Source: Desulfovibrio sp. | GTDB taxonomy: Bacteria > Desulfobacterota > Desulfovibrionia > Desulfovibrionales > Desulfovibrionaceae | NCBI GenBank assembly: GCA_031287575.1 | Contig: JAITSV010000058.1 | Coordinates: 123,283 to 187,282, forward strand | Reading direction: 5' to 3' | DNA length: 64,000 nt | Translations under genes and position numbers: made by a program | Shown here: piece after piece, positions 31,866-42,919 of the stretch | How the letters are laid out: the number at the start of each line of letters is the position of its first letter | How positions within the stretch are numbered: position 1 is the first letter of the stretch | The notes under the pieces: model-generated | The model's input: the letters and a program-made list of their open reading frames with translations, nothing else | The model's database searches: none | What the model was told of the DNA's origin: nothing

Positions 31866-33545
31866 ATGGCAGAGGCAACGCCGTTCCGCATCGCGCTCAC
31901 GTCGGCAGGGGCCGTTTCCGGCGGGCCGTATTCCGCCGGGGTCATCGATTGCATCATCGAGGCGCTGGACGCCTGGTACGCGGCGAAGGATCGTGGCGGG
32001 GCCGTGCCCACGCACGACGTGCGCATCGACGCCGTGTCCGGCACCTCCGCCGGGGCGGTGGCCGCCGGGCTGTTTCCGGCGGCGGTGATCCGCAATGCCC
32101 ATAACGCGGGGGGCAAGCTGCCGCCGCTGCTCAAGGAAGTCTGGGTGGACAGCCTGGACCTGCTGTACGACGACGGCACCTCGCGCGGGTTTCTTGGCCT
32201 GTCGGACATGCAGGACCCCGGCGATGCCATTCCCTCGCTGCTCAATGCCCACCGGCTGGACGCCATCGCCGACAAGGCGTTCGGCACCCCATGGAATCCC
32301 GGCTTTTCACCGCCCCCCTGGCTGTCCGATGCCTTGCGGATACTCCTGTGCGTCACCAGCCTGCCGGGCGTTCCGTACCATATCGCCATGCACGGCGGCA
32401 CGTCGGGTGCCGGACACGACATGTTCCTGCATGGGGATCACGGCACCTTCCAGTTTTCGCTCGCACCCCCCGCGGGCACCGATGCCCTCCATGTCACCCA
32501 CGTGGACCCGCGCGGCACGGCGGGCTGGAACACGCTGATCCTTTGGGCGCTGGCCAGTTCCGCCTTTCCCATCGGGCTGGCCCCGCGCTTCCTGTACACA
32601 GCCTCCGGCATGTATCTGAACCGCCGCTGGCCGGGGTGGGACGACAACGGCTGCTGCAAGGAGGTGAAAGCCCCACCCGGCCTGCCCACCGGCGACACGC
32701 TGCGTTTTCCCGCCGTCGATGGCGGCATGGTCAACAACGAACCGTTCGACCTCGCCCGGCGCGAACTGACGGGCAACGTCTGCGAGCACCTGCCAAGAGA
32801 GGGCGACGAGGCGCATTCCGCCGTGGTGCTGGTGGACCCCTTCCCCTCGCCCTTCGACCCGGCGGCCTACCGGAAACTCTGCGGCCTGCGCGCCGACGTG
32901 ACGGAAATGGTCGTGCCCCTGTTGTCCGCCATGAAGCAGCAATGCCGCTTCAAGCCGGAGGAACTGGCCCTGGCCGCCGACGCGAACGTCTATTCCCGGT
33001 TCCTGGTGGCGCCCACAGGAGGCGGGTACACGGGCAAGCTCAACGGAGACGGCGCATTGGCCGGAGCCGGCCTGGGGGCCTTCGCCGGTTTTCTCGCCCT
33101 GGCCTTTCGCGAGCACGACTACCAACTCGGCAGGCGCAACGCGCAGCAGTTCCTGCGCTGCCACTTCACCCTGCCGCTGACCAACGGCCTGTTCGCAAAG
33201 GACCGTGCCCGGTACGCCCCCGGTGGGGATCTGCATTACCTGCGGGGAAAGTGCACCGACAAGGACAGGCGGGACCATGCCCCCATCATCCCGCTGATGG
33301 CGTCGCTGACCGAGCCCATCGATCCCCCGATGTGGCCCGCCCTGACCAGGGGTGATCTGGCCGCCATCGGCAAGGCGATGACGCCCCGCCTGAACACCAT
33401 CGTGTCCCGCCTGGGCCGCAAGACCTGCGGCCTTGGGCGCGCTCTGGTGACTGTTGCCTGGCCACTCGTGCGGGGCAAGGCACGCGACAGGATCGTGGAA
33501 TACATGGAACGCGACCTGCGGGCACGCAACCAGCTGACCCCGTAG
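31866..33545 (+). CDS. Patatin-like phospholipase
   Basis: A 559-residue protein of the patatin family of Ser-Asp lipases. The nucleophile elbow is DAVSGTSAGAVAAGL (GTSAG, about 58-62), with an oxyanion-type glycine stretch LTSAGAVSGGPYSAGV near the start. The catalytic Asp is in FPAVDGGMVNNEPFDLAR (about 284). The C-terminal half (FAGFLALAFREHDYQLGRRN) resembles long bacterial patatins, where this segment precedes a tail of unknown role. No signal peptide is seen. A purine-rich GGGGG site precedes the ATG. It is likely a cytoplasmic or peripheral lipid hydrolase. Codon use matches neighbours. Confidence 0.87.
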   Translation: MAEATPFRIALTSAGAVSGGPYSAGVIDCIIEALDAWYAAKDRGGAVPTHDVRIDAVSGTSAGAVAAGLFPAAVIRNAHNAGGKLPPLLKEVWVDSLDLLYDDGTSRGFLGLSDMQDPGDAIPSLLNAHRLDAIADKAFGTPWNPGFSPPPWLSDALRILLCVTSLPGVPYHIAMHGGTSGAGHDMFLHGDHGTFQFSLAPPAGTDALHVTHVDPRGTAGWNTLILWALASSAFPIGLAPRFLYTASGMYLNRRWPGWDDNGCCKEVKAPPGLPTGDTLRFPAVDGGMVNNEPFDLARRELTGNVCEHLPREGDEAHSAVVLVDPFPSPFDPAAYRKLCGLRADVTEMVVPLLSAMKQQCRFKPEELALAADANVYSRFLVAPTGGGYTGKLNGDGALAGAGLGAFAGFLALAFREHDYQLGRRNAQQFLRCHFTLPLTNGLFAKDRARYAPGGDLHYLRGKCTDKDRRDHAPIIPLMASLTEPIDPPMWPALTRGDLAAIGKAMTPRLNTIVSRLGRKTCGLGRALVTVAWPLVRGKARDRIVEYMERDLRARNQLTP

Positions 33546-33628
33546 AACAGGCGTACTGCCGGTTCATGCAGGGACAAAAGGCCCTGTCCACCCACGGGTA
33601 TCGGTGCCTCGACAACTCGGCCCTGAAA

Positions 33629-33671
33629 AAACGTCGGAGCCCAGAAACGTCGGAGCCCAGAAACGTCGGAG
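33629..33671. repeat. Tandem 16-nt repeat before a terminator
   Basis: Two full units and one partial of AAACGTCGGAGCCCAG at 33629, 33645 and 33661. The third runs directly into the terminator stem. Confidence 0.8.
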
Positions 33672-33698
33672 GCGGACCGGCATGACCGGTCCGCCTCC
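33668..33698. terminator. Terminator after the patatin gene
   Basis: A 13-bp stem GGAGGCGGACCGG/CCGGTCCGCCTCC with a CATGA loop. Two more hairpins lie at 33767-33804 (CACCCGCGCCGGAC arms) and 33821-33849, probably serving the convergent acs gene. No U-tract is strong. Confidence 0.6.
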
Positions 33699-33861
33699 TT
33701 GTGCGGGAAGGGGGAGAGAACATTCAGGGGGCGCGACGAAAACCGCGCCTCCCCGTTGTGGCCGGCCACCCGCGCCGGACATCGCCGCACGTCCGGCGCG
33801 GGTGTGGGTGCCGGCGGATGGAACGCCCCGCCGCCAAACGGGGCGTCCCACCTTGCTATGA

Positions 33862-35865
<2,004 letters not shown>

Positions 35866-35950
35866 GCCGTTGCCTCCCGTTCGTTTGGCGGTACGCCGGT
35901 GTTCCGGCCTTTGCGTGGCGGCCCTGCCCGTATCGCGGCGGGGCGTGGCC

Positions 35951-36099
35951 CAGGGGCTGTTTCCGGATAAGGATTTTTGTTCGTTGGCAAGGAAAACGGG
36001 GCTGCCATGAGGGAGCATACTCTTCCCGTATTCGACCGATGTGGCAGACCGCGTTTGACGTAGCCAACGGGCAAAAGGACAATCCGGCAACAGTCCCTG
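35951..36099 (-). repeat. Large intergenic hairpin element, copy D
   Basis: A 149-nt inverted repeat starting CAGGGGCTGTTTCCGGAT and ending ATCCGGCAACAGTCCCTG. It shares GTTCGTTGGCAAGGAAAAC and GCCATGAGGGAGCATACTCT with the other copies. It lies upstream of acs in the acs/pat divergent region, and its sense matches acs transcription, but unlike the other four it does not abut a stop codon. Confidence 0.82.
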
Positions 36100-36428
36100 C
36101 AACCTTTGTTTAGCGATGCACCATCAACGTGCGAAGCCATGCGCCACCCCCTTTTCGGTGAACGGTCGTCCCGCGCCGGTGAAATTGACTTTTTGCCGGT
36201 GGACGGAAAGAATGCCCTGAATGGTGCGCCCCATGAACGGCGCAGGACGGCCCGTCACCGGACGGGGACGGCACGCCGGGGCGACAGCATGCGCCCCGCC
36301 CGGGCCCTTCCCCCGCCGCGCCGACACCGCCGTGGCCGCCGCAACCGCGCACCGCACGACGCCGGGCAACCGCCCGGCGCGCCCGCACCTGCCCGCACGC
36401 GGCGGCACGACGGAAGGGGGTTCGCACG

Positions 36429-39125
36429 GTGGCCACGCAATCGTCCCTGGAACAGATGTTCAAGCCCAATTCCGTGACCGTCATCGGGGCCACGTCCACG
36501 CCGGGCGAGCCGGGCTGCGTCATCATGGAAAACCTGATGTCCGGCACCTTTCTGGGGCCGGTGCTGCCGGTGAACGAAACGGGCGAGGCCGTGGCGGGCA
36601 TGCCCGGCCACACCGCCATCGACACCCTGCCGCTGACGCCCGACCTCGCCGTCATCTGTTCCCCGCCCGAAACCATTCCCGGCTACATCGAAGACCTGGG
36701 CAAGCGCGGCACCCGCGCCGCCGTGATCATGAGCCGGGGGTTCTTCCGCTTCGACCGCGAACGGCGCGAAGTGCAAAAGGCCGCCCTGTTGCAGGCCGCC
36801 CGGCGCTGGGGCGTGCGGGTGCTGGGGCCCAACTGCCTGGGGTTCATCACGCCGTCGGTGGGGGTGAACGCCAGCCTTGCCCCGCGAGAGGCGCTGCCCG
36901 GCAAGGTGGCCTTTCTTTCGCAGTCCGATTCGCTGTTCACGTCCGTGCTGGACTGGGCCACGTCCAAGGGCATCGGCTTTTCGCACTTCATCGCCCTGGG
37001 CGACCGCTACGACGTGCACTTTCACGACGTGCTGGACTACCTGAACAGCGACGTGAACACCCGCGCCGTGCTGCTGTACATAGAGACCATCGACAGCGCC
37101 CGGCGGTTCATGTCCGCCGCGCGCGCGCTGGCCCGCAACAAGCCGGTGCTGGTGATCAAGGCGGGCCGGTCGGAGGCGGCGGCCACGGCGGCGGCCGCGC
37201 ATTCCGGCATGCTGCTGGGCGCGGACGAGGTGTACGACGCCGCCTTTCGCCGGGCGGGCATGCTGCGGGTGGCCGACATCGACGCCATGTTCGACACGGT
37301 GGAAACGCTGGCCCTTGCCAAGCCGCTGAAGGGCGACCGGCTGGCCATCCTGACCAACGGGGGCAGCCCCGGCTTTCTGGCCACCGACGCCCTGTTGCAG
37401 GGGCGCGGCAAGCTGGCCGAACTTTCCGACGAGACCTGCCAGGCGCTGGACAACGAACTGGGGCGCGACTGGTCGTACTGGAACCCGCTGATCGTGCGCA
37501 GTTCCGCCGACGGGGCCATGTACGCGAAAGCGTTGCAGATACTGCTGGACGACAGGGGCGTGGACGCCGTGCTGGTGATGCACGTGCCCACCTTTTCCGT
37601 GCCCAGCGACGACGTGGCGGGCGCGGTCATCGACGTGGCCCGGCGCAGCCGCAAGCCGGTGCTGACAAGCTGGCTGGGCATAGACGACGCCGCCGGGGCG
37701 CGCCGCAAGTTCGCCGCCGCCGGGGTGCCCAGCCACTTCACCCCGGACAACGCGGTGCGGGCCTTCCTGAACATGGTGGAGTACCGGCGCAACCAGGACA
37801 GCCTGATGGAAACGCCGCCCTCGCTGCCGGAGGCCTTCGACCCCGACGTGACGGCGGCGCGCATGGTGGTGAACGACGCGCTGGAGGCCAAGCGCATGCT
37901 GCTGACCCCGGCGGAGGCCCACGCCGTGCTCACCGCCTATGGCATACCCGTGGCCGAGACGCGCCACGTGAAGACCCCGCGCGAGGCCGTGGCCGCAGCG
38001 GCGGAGATCGGCTATCCCGTGGCGCTGAAGGTGGAATCGCCCGACGTGCCGCGCACCTCGCTGGCGGGTGGCGTTGCCCTTAACCTTGCCAGCGACGAAG
38101 AGGTGATGGACGCCGCCCTGTCCACCGCCAACAACGTGTGCGACCAGGTGCCCGGCGCACGCATGGAAGGCTATGCCGTGCAGCGCATGTGCCGGTTGGC
38201 CGGGGCGCACGAACTGGCCGTGGAAACCGCCACCGACCCGGTGTTCGGCCCCATCATCCGCTTTGGGCAGGGCGGGTCCATGGCAGAGGTGCTGGCCGAC
38301 CGCCAGACCGCCCTGCCGCCGCTGAACATGGGCCTGGCGCAGGAACTGGTGTCGCGCACGCGGGTGTACCGCCTGCTGCGCGGCAGCGGCCACAAGGACC
38401 GCGTGAATCTGGACGCCGTGCGCCTGCTGCTGTGCAAGGTGTCGCAACTGATCATCGACATACCCGAAATATTCGAGCTGGAGATAGACCCGCTGTTCGT
38501 GGACGGCGACGGCGTGGTGGCGCTGGATGCGCACATGCGCATTGCCTGGTCCACCACCACCGGCACGGACCAGTTGGCCATCCGCCCCTACCCGCGCGAG
38601 ATGGAGGAATGCGTGACCCTGCGCGACGGGCGGCACGTGGACCTTTTGCCCATCCGCCCGGAAGACGAGCCGGAGCACTGGGAATTCGTGGAAAGTCTGT
38701 CGGCGGAGGACAAGCGGTTCCGCTTCTTTGGCAACGTGGCCAAGCTGCCCCGCGCCGAAATGGTGAAGCTGACCCAGATCGACTACGACCGCGAAATGGC
38801 CTTTATCGCCAAGGGGCCGGACAACGAAGGGGTGGTGCGCACGCTGGGCGTGGTGCGGGCCATGGTCAGCACCGACAACAGCGAGGCGGAATTCGCCGTG
38901 GCCGTTCGTTCCGACCTGAAGCGGCAGGGCCTGGGCAAGCTGCTGATGCAGAAGATCATCCGCTACTGCAAGGCGCGCGGCACCAAGCGCATTGTGGGCG
39001 CGGCCCTTGGCGACAACAAGTCCATGGCCGAACTGGCGCGGTCAGTCGGCTTCATCGTCAGCAAGGACTACGACGAGGATATCTGGCAGCTGGACTTGCC
39101 GTTGGAGGATGGGAAGGGGGAGTGA
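36429..39125 (+). CDS. Pat-type protein: NDP-forming acyl-CoA synthetase-like domain fused to GNAT acetyltransferase
   Basis: An 898-residue protein. Order: a CoA-binding Rossmann domain (about 10-110, VTVIGATSTPGEPG), succinyl-CoA-synthetase-like ligase domains with GPNCLGF and AAHSGMLLGADE, an ATP-grasp part (about 487-700, LTAYGIPVAETR, PVALKVESPDVPR), and a C-terminal GNAT domain (about 728-890) with the acetyl-CoA loop LKRQGLGKLLMQK. This is the layout of Pat/PatZ protein lysine acetyltransferases, which silence AMP-forming acetyl-CoA synthetases. The divergent acs gene is its expected target. The start is GTG at 36429. Whether the synthetase half is active cannot be judged from the sequence alone. 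Confidence 0.9.
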   Translation: MATQSSLEQMFKPNSVTVIGATSTPGEPGCVIMENLMSGTFLGPVLPVNETGEAVAGMPGHTAIDTLPLTPDLAVICSPPETIPGYIEDLGKRGTRAAVIMSRGFFRFDRERREVQKAALLQAARRWGVRVLGPNCLGFITPSVGVNASLAPREALPGKVAFLSQSDSLFTSVLDWATSKGIGFSHFIALGDRYDVHFHDVLDYLNSDVNTRAVLLYIETIDSARRFMSAARALARNKPVLVIKAGRSEAAATAAAAHSGMLLGADEVYDAAFRRAGMLRVADIDAMFDTVETLALAKPLKGDRLAILTNGGSPGFLATDALLQGRGKLAELSDETCQALDNELGRDWSYWNPLIVRSSADGAMYAKALQILLDDRGVDAVLVMHVPTFSVPSDDVAGAVIDVARRSRKPVLTSWLGIDDAAGARRKFAAAGVPSHFTPDNAVRAFLNMVEYRRNQDSLMETPPSLPEAFDPDVTAARMVVNDALEAKRMLLTPAEAHAVLTAYGIPVAETRHVKTPREAVAAAAEIGYPVALKVESPDVPRTSLAGGVALNLASDEEVMDAALSTANNVCDQVPGARMEGYAVQRMCRLAGAHELAVETATDPVFGPIIRFGQGGSMAEVLADRQTALPPLNMGLAQELVSRTRVYRLLRGSGHKDRVNLDAVRLLLCKVSQLIIDIPEIFELEIDPLFVDGDGVVALDAHMRIAWSTTTGTDQLAIRPYPREMEECVTLRDGRHVDLLPIRPEDEPEHWEFVESLSAEDKRFRFFGNVAKLPRAEMVKLTQIDYDREMAFIAKGPDNEGVVRTLGVVRAMVSTDNSEAEFAVAVRSDLKRQGLGKLLMQKIIRYCKARGTKRIVGAALGDNKSMAELARSVGFIVSKDYDEDIWQLDLPLEDGKGE

Positions 39126-39165
39126 CTATACGCTATTGCATGACAACCTTCCCGCCCTGCTTCAC

Positions 39166-40152
39166 TCACTTATATTTGTCTTCAAGCACTACACTATTCA
39201 AAATCGCCAAACACAACGGTTCAATTTTTTCAAAATTCTCTTGTATGTCCGAAGCACCCAGAACGCCTCCTGAATGACACATCAACTGGATACTACTCCC
39301 GCCATATACAAAAGAATACTGTATAATTTTTTGCTGATACTCAACCCCGGCTCGTTCCATCACAAGATCCTGCTTTATCCAAAAGCCAGGCACACCTTCT
39401 ATAGTGAACGCTCCTGCCGAATTGTATACAGCATCTTTCGGAATTCCCTCTTTTAATTTTCCAGAAGAGATGAGATATTTGATATCTTCCTTTGTCGGAT
39501 TAAACCCCTCTGCGTCCATTATAAGAAGTGTGATCATATTTCTTCCGCCACCATTCTCATCAATCCATTTCTGGACGATGTGTGGTCGACTCCCTTCCGA
39601 CCCTTTCCACGACTTAGGAATTCTTACCAACATTTTAATATTTCTAGATTTTTCATGCCCATTTGTTTTATATGCCTTCGAAAATCCATCCCTAAACTCT
39701 CCGAAAGGATTGTCCGCATATTGCACTGTCAATAAATATTCCAGCACAGGACTATAAATATTTCCATCTGCTCTTTGCAGAACCTCATCTATGAATAACC
39801 GTGCATTTCTTTTTAAAAATCCTTTACCATATACCTCATTGCGCAAATCCTTCATCAAACCCGGTGATAATGACTGTACAGTTTCCATCCCACCCATACG
39901 ATTAAGTTCCCTTTCAAGCTTATCCCGTATACCAGGGAATGTTGCTTCAAACTTCAACGACGCGATCTTTGCATCCTTCTTGAGTTCAGGGAATCTTTCT
40001 ACTATATATTTCAGATAAGAATCTTGCCCTACTAAAAATCCATACGCCTGAGCCACCCCGCTTATTGAATTTTTTGAAATTCCAACAGCGCACACAACAC
40101 TACTTTTTGTAAAAAACAACGTTATCAACACGACAAGCATAATCTTGCGCAC
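39166..40152 (-). CDS. Secreted hypothetical protein in an AT-rich island
   Basis: A 328-residue protein I do not recognise. Start GTG at 40152 has a GGAGGT site. A signal peptide (MLVVLITLFFTKSSVVCAVG) is followed by an alpha-helical N-terminal half (YIVERFPELKKDAKIASLKF, FPGIRDKLERELNRMGG) and a C-terminal half with beta-strand-like segments (VRIPKSWKG, MITLLIMDAEGF, FTIEGVPGFWIKQDL, IIQYSFVYGGSSIQLMCHSG) that recalls PsbP/Mog1-type folds; that is only a guess. It should be periplasmic. Base composition is about 40% GC with AT-rich codons, far from its neighbours, which points to recent transfer. Confidence 0.8.
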   Translation of the reverse strand: MRKIMLVVLITLFFTKSSVVCAVGISKNSISGVAQAYGFLVGQDSYLKYIVERFPELKKDAKIASLKFEATFPGIRDKLERELNRMGGMETVQSLSPGLMKDLRNEVYGKGFLKRNARLFIDEVLQRADGNIYSPVLEYLLTVQYADNPFGEFRDGFSKAYKTNGHEKSRNIKMLVRIPKSWKGSEGSRPHIVQKWIDENGGGRNMITLLIMDAEGFNPTKEDIKYLISSGKLKEGIPKDAVYNSAGAFTIEGVPGFWIKQDLVMERAGVEYQQKIIQYSFVYGGSSIQLMCHSGGVLGASDIQENFEKIEPLCLAILNSVVLEDKYK

Positions 40153-40437
40153 AACAGCACCTCCGCAATTTTCTATCAACACACCAACAATGTACAACCC
40201 TTCCCGTCGACACCAACACACAGCAATCAACATTTACCCGACAACGCCAAAAAGCAGGTATTTTTACAGCGAATACATACCCACACACCCAAAACATCAA
40301 CTTTACATACAACTTTATACATTTTAATATCAGCATGCAATATATACAACCCCTCCCCAACCTCAAAGACCACCAGTACGCTGACCTCCGCTTGCCATAC
40401 TGACGCGACATTATTCCATCATGACCAGCAACTGGAC
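40153..40437. other. AT-rich non-coding end of the island
   Basis: AT-rich sequence continuing from the secreted hypothetical. It holds tracts such as ACACACCCAAAACATC. A 60-codon plus-strand frame here has no ribosome site or recognisable product. The shift back to high GC occurs near 40370-40430. No attachment site or inverted repeat was seen at either edge. Confidence 0.5.
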
Positions 40438-40638
40438 ATGCCATCGGATGCAATCACCGCCTTTCTGGATACCAGCGCCATCCGCCATCCCAACCGCGAG
40501 AAGAAGACCGTGAACGTGGACTTTCCGCTGTGGATGGTGAACGCGCTGGACAAGGAGGCCAAGACCCTTGGCGTATCGCGGCAGGCGCTCATCAAGACGG
40601 TGCTCGGCAGGCACTTGCAGGAACGCAAGGGCCAGTAA
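40438..40638 (+). CDS. RHH antitoxin-like protein (BrnA/CopG type) without a visible toxin
   Basis: A 66-residue protein ending in a ribbon-helix-helix: KKTVNVDFPLWMVNALDKEA, then KTLGVSRQALIKTVLGRHLQ. This pattern is typical of BrnA/CopG-type antitoxins, which bind DNA as dimers through the first strand. Such genes usually have a toxin gene just upstream; here the upstream DNA is AT-rich and non-coding. It is somewhat shorter than common BrnA proteins. No clear ribosome site precedes ATG 40438. A terminator follows at 40728. It may be a remnant of a toxin-antitoxin pair at the island edge, or a solitary regulator. Confidence 0.7.
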   Translation: MPSDAITAFLDTSAIRHPNREKKTVNVDFPLWMVNALDKEAKTLGVSRQALIKTVLGRHLQERKGQ

Positions 40639-40727
40639 GTCTGGCTCGGTGTCGGGTGGCGGGAGGCCGCCTGCCCGCCGTCCCCTGTGGCCAGCATCCT
40701 TTTGTTCCTCCTTTTCCCAAAACGCCA

Positions 40728-40755
40728 AAAGGCCCGCCGTTTCCGGCGGGCCTTT
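40728..40755 (+). terminator. Terminator after the antitoxin-like gene
   Basis: Perfect 12-bp stem AAAGGCCCGCCG/CGGCGGGCCTTT with a TTTC loop, then GCTTTCT. Serves the antitoxin-like gene and possibly the convergent dehydrogenase gene. Confidence 0.75.
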
Positions 40756-40803
40756 GCTTTCTCGTACTTTCTCACTCTCAGGGCACGCAGCCGCCCACCA
40801 CCG

Positions 40804-42474
40804 CTACAATATGAAATCGTTCGACAGGAAATTCGACCGTCTGTCCCGGATGATGCTGGTCAGAATTTCCTTGTTGGCGTCGGTGCCCTTGGCCGCCACC
40901 AGCGTGCGAATGGAGAAGCAGCGCAGCGCATCGCTGACCGAAAGGGTGCCCTCGGCGGAATCCTTGCGGCCGGTAAAGGGAAAGGTGTCCGGCCCGCGCT
41001 GGCACTGGCTGTTGATGTTCACCCGGCACACCTGGTTGACCATGGGGTCGATCAGCCGGGCCACGTCGTCCGGGTCGTTGCCGAAAATGCTCAGCTGCTG
41101 CCCGTACTGCGACCCAACCACGTAGCGCACCGGCGTTTCTATGTCCGTGAAGGGGATGACGGGGATCACCGGGCCGAACTGCTCCTCGTGGTACACGCGC
41201 ATCTGCGGCGTGGCCGGGCAGACCACCGTGGGGTGGTACAGGGTTTCGGCGTGGGTGCCGCCGCCGCTGTTGGCCACCCTGCCGCCGTGCGCGGCGGCGT
41301 CCCGCACCAGGTCGTCCAGATAGGCGGACTTGCCGGGCACCGGCAGCGGGGTGATGCGCACCCCCTCGTCCCACGGCATGCCGATGCGCAGCTTGCGGAT
41401 GCCCTCGTCCATGCGGGCCAGAAATTCGTCCAGCCGCTTCTGATGCACGAACAGCATCTTCAGCGCGGTGCAGCGCTGCCCGTTGAACGAGAACGAGCCT
41501 TGCAGCGCCTCGGCCACGGTCAGGTCCATGTCCGCGCAGTCCAGCACTATGCCCGCGTTCTTGGCGTCCAGCCCCAGCACGCAGCGCAGCCGGTGCGGGT
41601 GCGGGTGGGCCAGGCGCAGCGCGTCCGCCGCCGTGCTGGACCCGATGAACGCCAGCACGTTGATGCGGCCAGACGCCATGATGGGCTTCACGATGCGCCG
41701 GTCGCCGTGCAGGATGTTGACCACCCCGGCGGGAAAGGCGTCGCGGAAGGCTTCCATCAGCGGCGAATACAGCAGCCGCCCCAGGCGCGGCGTTTTCACG
41801 ATGACCGGGTTGCCCATGATCAGCGCGGGCATCAGCGTGCAGAAGGTTTCGTTCAGCGGGTAGTTGTACGGCCCCATGCACAGCACCGGCCCCAGCGGCG
41901 CGCGGCGAATCTGCGCGTAAATGCCTTTCTCTATGACGAAGCGTGACGAGGCGCGGTCCAGATCCTTCAGCGCGTCGATGGTGTCGCGCAGGTACTCCAT
42001 GGTGCGGTCGAACTCGCCGCTGGCGTCCTGCCACGACTTGCAGATTTCCCACATCATGATGCGCACCACCTCGGTACGCCGCGCCGCCATGCGCCGGGCA
42101 AAATCCTCCACGTGGCGGATGCGCTCTGCCACTCCCATGGTGGGCCATGCGCCCATGCCGTCGGCCCAGGCGCGGTCGGCGGCGTCCACGGCGCGCAGGG
42201 CGGCGGCCTCGTCAAGGATGGGGCAGCGGCCCAGCAGGCGCGGGGTAAAGCCGCCCGCACCGTCCACTTCGCCAATGGGCGAAAACACCTGCTGCATCTC
42301 GCCGGGCCATTCCTCCAGCTTGCCGTCGATGAGGCAGGTGCGCTGCTCTATGGGTGCGAAGGCGTGGGCGGCTTCCGGCAGCGGCTGCCCGGCCACGGGA
42401 AACAGGGCGCGCAGGCTTTCGGGGGTATGGGCGGCGGCAGGGCTGGCGGCAGATGCAGACGGCTGGGACGACAT
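40804..42474 (-). CDS. Aldehyde dehydrogenase family, GapN-like (NADP-dependent glyceraldehyde-3-phosphate dehydrogenase)
   Basis: A 556-residue enzyme, longer than typical GapN (about 475) owing to an N-terminal extension of about 60-70 residues. Aldehyde-dehydrogenase features: APLGPVLCMGPYNYPLNETF with the catalytic Asn, INVLAFIGSSTAADAL, the nucleophile Cys in FNGQRCTALKM (about 333), and EEQFGPVIPVIPF. The usual ELGGKN motif reads LGLDAKN, so the general-base glutamate is not at its normal place. Similar LGLEAKN forms exist in a GapN-like subgroup as I recall, so Asp may replace it. GapN would oxidise glyceraldehyde-3-phosphate directly to 3-phosphoglycerate, making NADPH. The ATG at 42474 is preceded by AGGAG. 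Confidence 0.78.
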   Translation of the reverse strand: MSSQPSASAASPAAAHTPESLRALFPVAGQPLPEAAHAFAPIEQRTCLIDGKLEEWPGEMQQVFSPIGEVDGAGGFTPRLLGRCPILDEAAALRAVDAADRAWADGMGAWPTMGVAERIRHVEDFARRMAARRTEVVRIMMWEICKSWQDASGEFDRTMEYLRDTIDALKDLDRASSRFVIEKGIYAQIRRAPLGPVLCMGPYNYPLNETFCTLMPALIMGNPVIVKTPRLGRLLYSPLMEAFRDAFPAGVVNILHGDRRIVKPIMASGRINVLAFIGSSTAADALRLAHPHPHRLRCVLGLDAKNAGIVLDCADMDLTVAEALQGSFSFNGQRCTALKMLFVHQKRLDEFLARMDEGIRKLRIGMPWDEGVRITPLPVPGKSAYLDDLVRDAAAHGGRVANSGGGTHAETLYHPTVVCPATPQMRVYHEEQFGPVIPVIPFTDIETPVRYVVGSQYGQQLSIFGNDPDDVARLIDPMVNQVCRVNINSQCQRGPDTFPFTGRKDSAEGTLSVSDALRCFSIRTLVAAKGTDANKEILTSIIRDRRSNFLSNDFIL

Positions 42475-42919
42475 GCGAATCTCCTTCATCCGGCGGCGGG
42501 CCGGGCAGTGGGATGGCGACGATAGTTGCGGAACGGCACGGAATGGTCGGCAGCGGCATAGGGCGGTGCGGGCGGAACTGGCCGGGACTGGCCGGAGCTG
42601 GCCAGAACTGGGCCGCACAAGGCCGCGCGGGGTGACCGGGCCGCGACATGGAACCAGCATAGCAGGGTTACGCAGCAATGACAGCAGGGAAGGCGGGACG
42701 GGGATGAAATGACTGCGGAGCGGGCGAAGGTGCGAAAGAGGATGGAAGCGGAAAGAACAGGCAGCAGGCAAGGCCGGGCAGTGCGGAACGCTCATCCGAA
42801 CGGGGCTGCGGCGACGCTGCGGGCAGGTGCGAAAGCCGCAGGGCGGCAACGTACGGACAAATGCGCCCCCCTGCTTCCCCCCAGTTCTCCCCAGTTCTCC
42901 CCAGTTCTCCTTGACGCCC
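42475..42919. other. Gap with short tandem repeats between GapN-like and GT8 genes
   Basis: No gene is supported. The stretch contains diverged CTGGCCGGA repeats around 42578-42612 and three perfect copies of the decamer CCCAGTTCTC at 42881-42910, next to the GT8 stop codon. Confidence 0.6.

Noticed and set aside
39166..40638. Integrated phage or integrative element
   Set aside because: No integrase, attachment repeats or phage genes; the AT-rich piece is only 1.3 kb with one clear gene.
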